Assembly (NCBI GenBank): GCA_029239635.1
Contig: JARBUN010000054.1
Coordinates: 1-41,392, forward strand
Direction of reading: 5' to 3'
Origin: Microbacterium sp.
GTDB lineage: Bacteria > Actinomycetota > Actinomycetes > Actinomycetales > Microbacteriaceae
Length of the DNA stretch: 41,392 bases
The notes under the pieces were generated by a model, which saw only the letters and a list, made by a program, of their open reading frames with translations, did no database searches and was not told the DNA's origin. Shown here piece by piece: positions 40,828-41,392 of this stretch (position 1 is its first letter; every line of letters begins with the position of its first letter). A program made the position numbers and the translations under genes.

Positions 40828-41392
40828 TCACCGCTCGAACGGCGTGACCGCCCCGAGCACCACCGTCTCGGCGTCGTGGCCGTTCGCCCACCAGTGCGGC
40901 TCCGAGCAGCCGTAGGTGACCGTGTCCCCGGCGCGCAGTTCGACCCTCCGATCGGCCTGACACACCACGAGCACGCCGGACTCGACGGTGACCGTCTCGG
41001 TGCCGATGTGACGGAACGGGCTCGCCTCGTTGGAGAACCCCGCGGGCAGCGTGGAGCGGATCAGCTGGAGCATCGACTCGCCGCGCGGCGTCAGCAGCTC
41101 GCGCACGGCGCGCTGCGAGGCCGGAGCATCGACGGCGACCGGCATGACATGGCGCTTCGCGCGGGTCACCACGGCCAACGGCACCGCCGGTTCGTCGAGA
41201 AGCTGGGCGACCGGGATGCCGAGGGCCCCGGCGAGGCGTTGAAGGGACTGCAACGAGGGGTTGCCGAGCCCCCGCTCGAGCTGGCTGACCAGACCGAAGC
41301 TCACCCCGGCCTTCTCGGACAGCGCCTGAACGCTCAGGCCGAGGCGCTTGCGGGCGTCGCGCACCGCGGCACCGAGGGTCTCGACGGTGCGC
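40828..41392 (-). CDS. XRE-family regulator with cupin domain, N-terminus off window
   Basis: A DNA-binding regulator with an N-terminal XRE helix-turn-helix (RLGLSVQALSEKAGVSFGLVSQLERGLGNPSLQSLQRLAGAL) and a C-terminal cupin (GTETVTVESGVLVVC, VELRAGDTVTYGCSEPHWWANG). A GTG at 41364 could start it, but the frame stays open to the window edge and reads TVETLGAAVRDARKRL, typical of the true N-terminus, so the start is probably just beyond 41392. Regulators of this type often control amine or amino acid uptake genes; target unknown. Confidence 0.9.
   Translation of the reverse strand, partial: RTVETLGAAVRDARKRLGLSVQALSEKAGVSFGLVSQLERGLGNPSLQSLQRLAGALGIPVAQLLDEPAVPLAVVTRAKRHVMPVAVDAPASQRAVRELLTPRGESMLQLIRSTLPAGFSNEASPFRHIGTETVTVESGVLVVCQADRRVELRAGDTVTYGCSEPHWWANGHDAETVVLGAVTPFER

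Noticed and set aside
1..41392. tRNA, rRNA, riboswitch, transposase or phage genes
   Set aside because: No sequence resembling any of these was recognised on either strand; a covariance-model search would be needed to exclude small RNAs.

Overview
The window reads as a chromosomal segment of a high-GC actinobacterium, most likely Microbacterium or a close relative in the Microbacteriaceae. The reasons are strong G/C bias at third codon positions, frequent GTG starts, a class II DAHP synthase, an actinobacterial FtsR/MerR/FHA/ParA gene neighbourhood, and many apparently leaderless genes whose -10 box (TAnnnT) lies 6-8 bases before the start codon. No tRNA, rRNA, insertion sequence, prophage or CRISPR array was recognised.

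Layout, left to right. Positions 1-6.1 kb hold the 3' end of a PASTA Ser/Thr kinase, then aroG, an acyltransferase and a ROK sugar kinase on the minus strand, and a long-chain acyl-CoA ligase. Positions 6.2-16 kb hold peptide deformylase, a very acidic EspI-like MinD ATPase, pyruvate carboxylase, ParA, two MerR-type regulators (one FtsR-like) and a GarA/OdhI-like FHA protein. Positions 16-24.5 kb hold CopC, dihydrolipoyl dehydrogenase, a CYTH protein, a glutamine amidotransferase, NAD(P)HX epimerase, YihY, a prepilin peptidase, Mug glycosylase and an alpha/beta hydrolase. Positions 24.6-28.5 kb hold a GT39-type membrane glycosyltransferase and a secreted GH5-CBM2 cellulase, separated by a 53-bp tandem repeat. 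Positions 28.5-40 kb look like amine/omega-amino-acid catabolism: a PucR regulator divergent from mmsA, an aminotransferase and an aldehyde dehydrogenase, then an Lrp regulator with a second aminotransferase and an APC permease. An ECF-sigma/membrane-protein/lipoprotein cassette of different base composition sits between the two modules. The right edge has a conserved uncharacterised protein and a truncated XRE-cupin regulator.

The most striking pattern is that six otherwise well-conserved genes each lack one compact internal block of roughly 15-40 codons: the PASTA kinase, acyl-CoA ligase, MinD-like ATPase, pyruvate carboxylase, GT39 transferase and aldehyde dehydrogenase. Three of these losses also shift the frame, and the downstream conserved sequence resumes in another frame. 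They remove key parts: the Walker A loop, the second half of the biotinyl domain, and the NAD-binding lysine strand. Six independent decays in 41 kb among intact neighbours is improbable, so loss of sequence during assembly is the leading explanation, but a real deletion-prone lineage cannot be excluded from sequence alone.

Functional links: the kinase, the GarA/OdhI-like FHA protein and lipoamide dehydrogenase are parts of the pathway by which actinobacteria tune 2-oxoglutarate metabolism. The mmsA/aminotransferase/aldehyde dehydrogenase/permease genes fit uptake and breakdown of polyamine, GABA or beta-alanine-type compounds to acyl-CoA.
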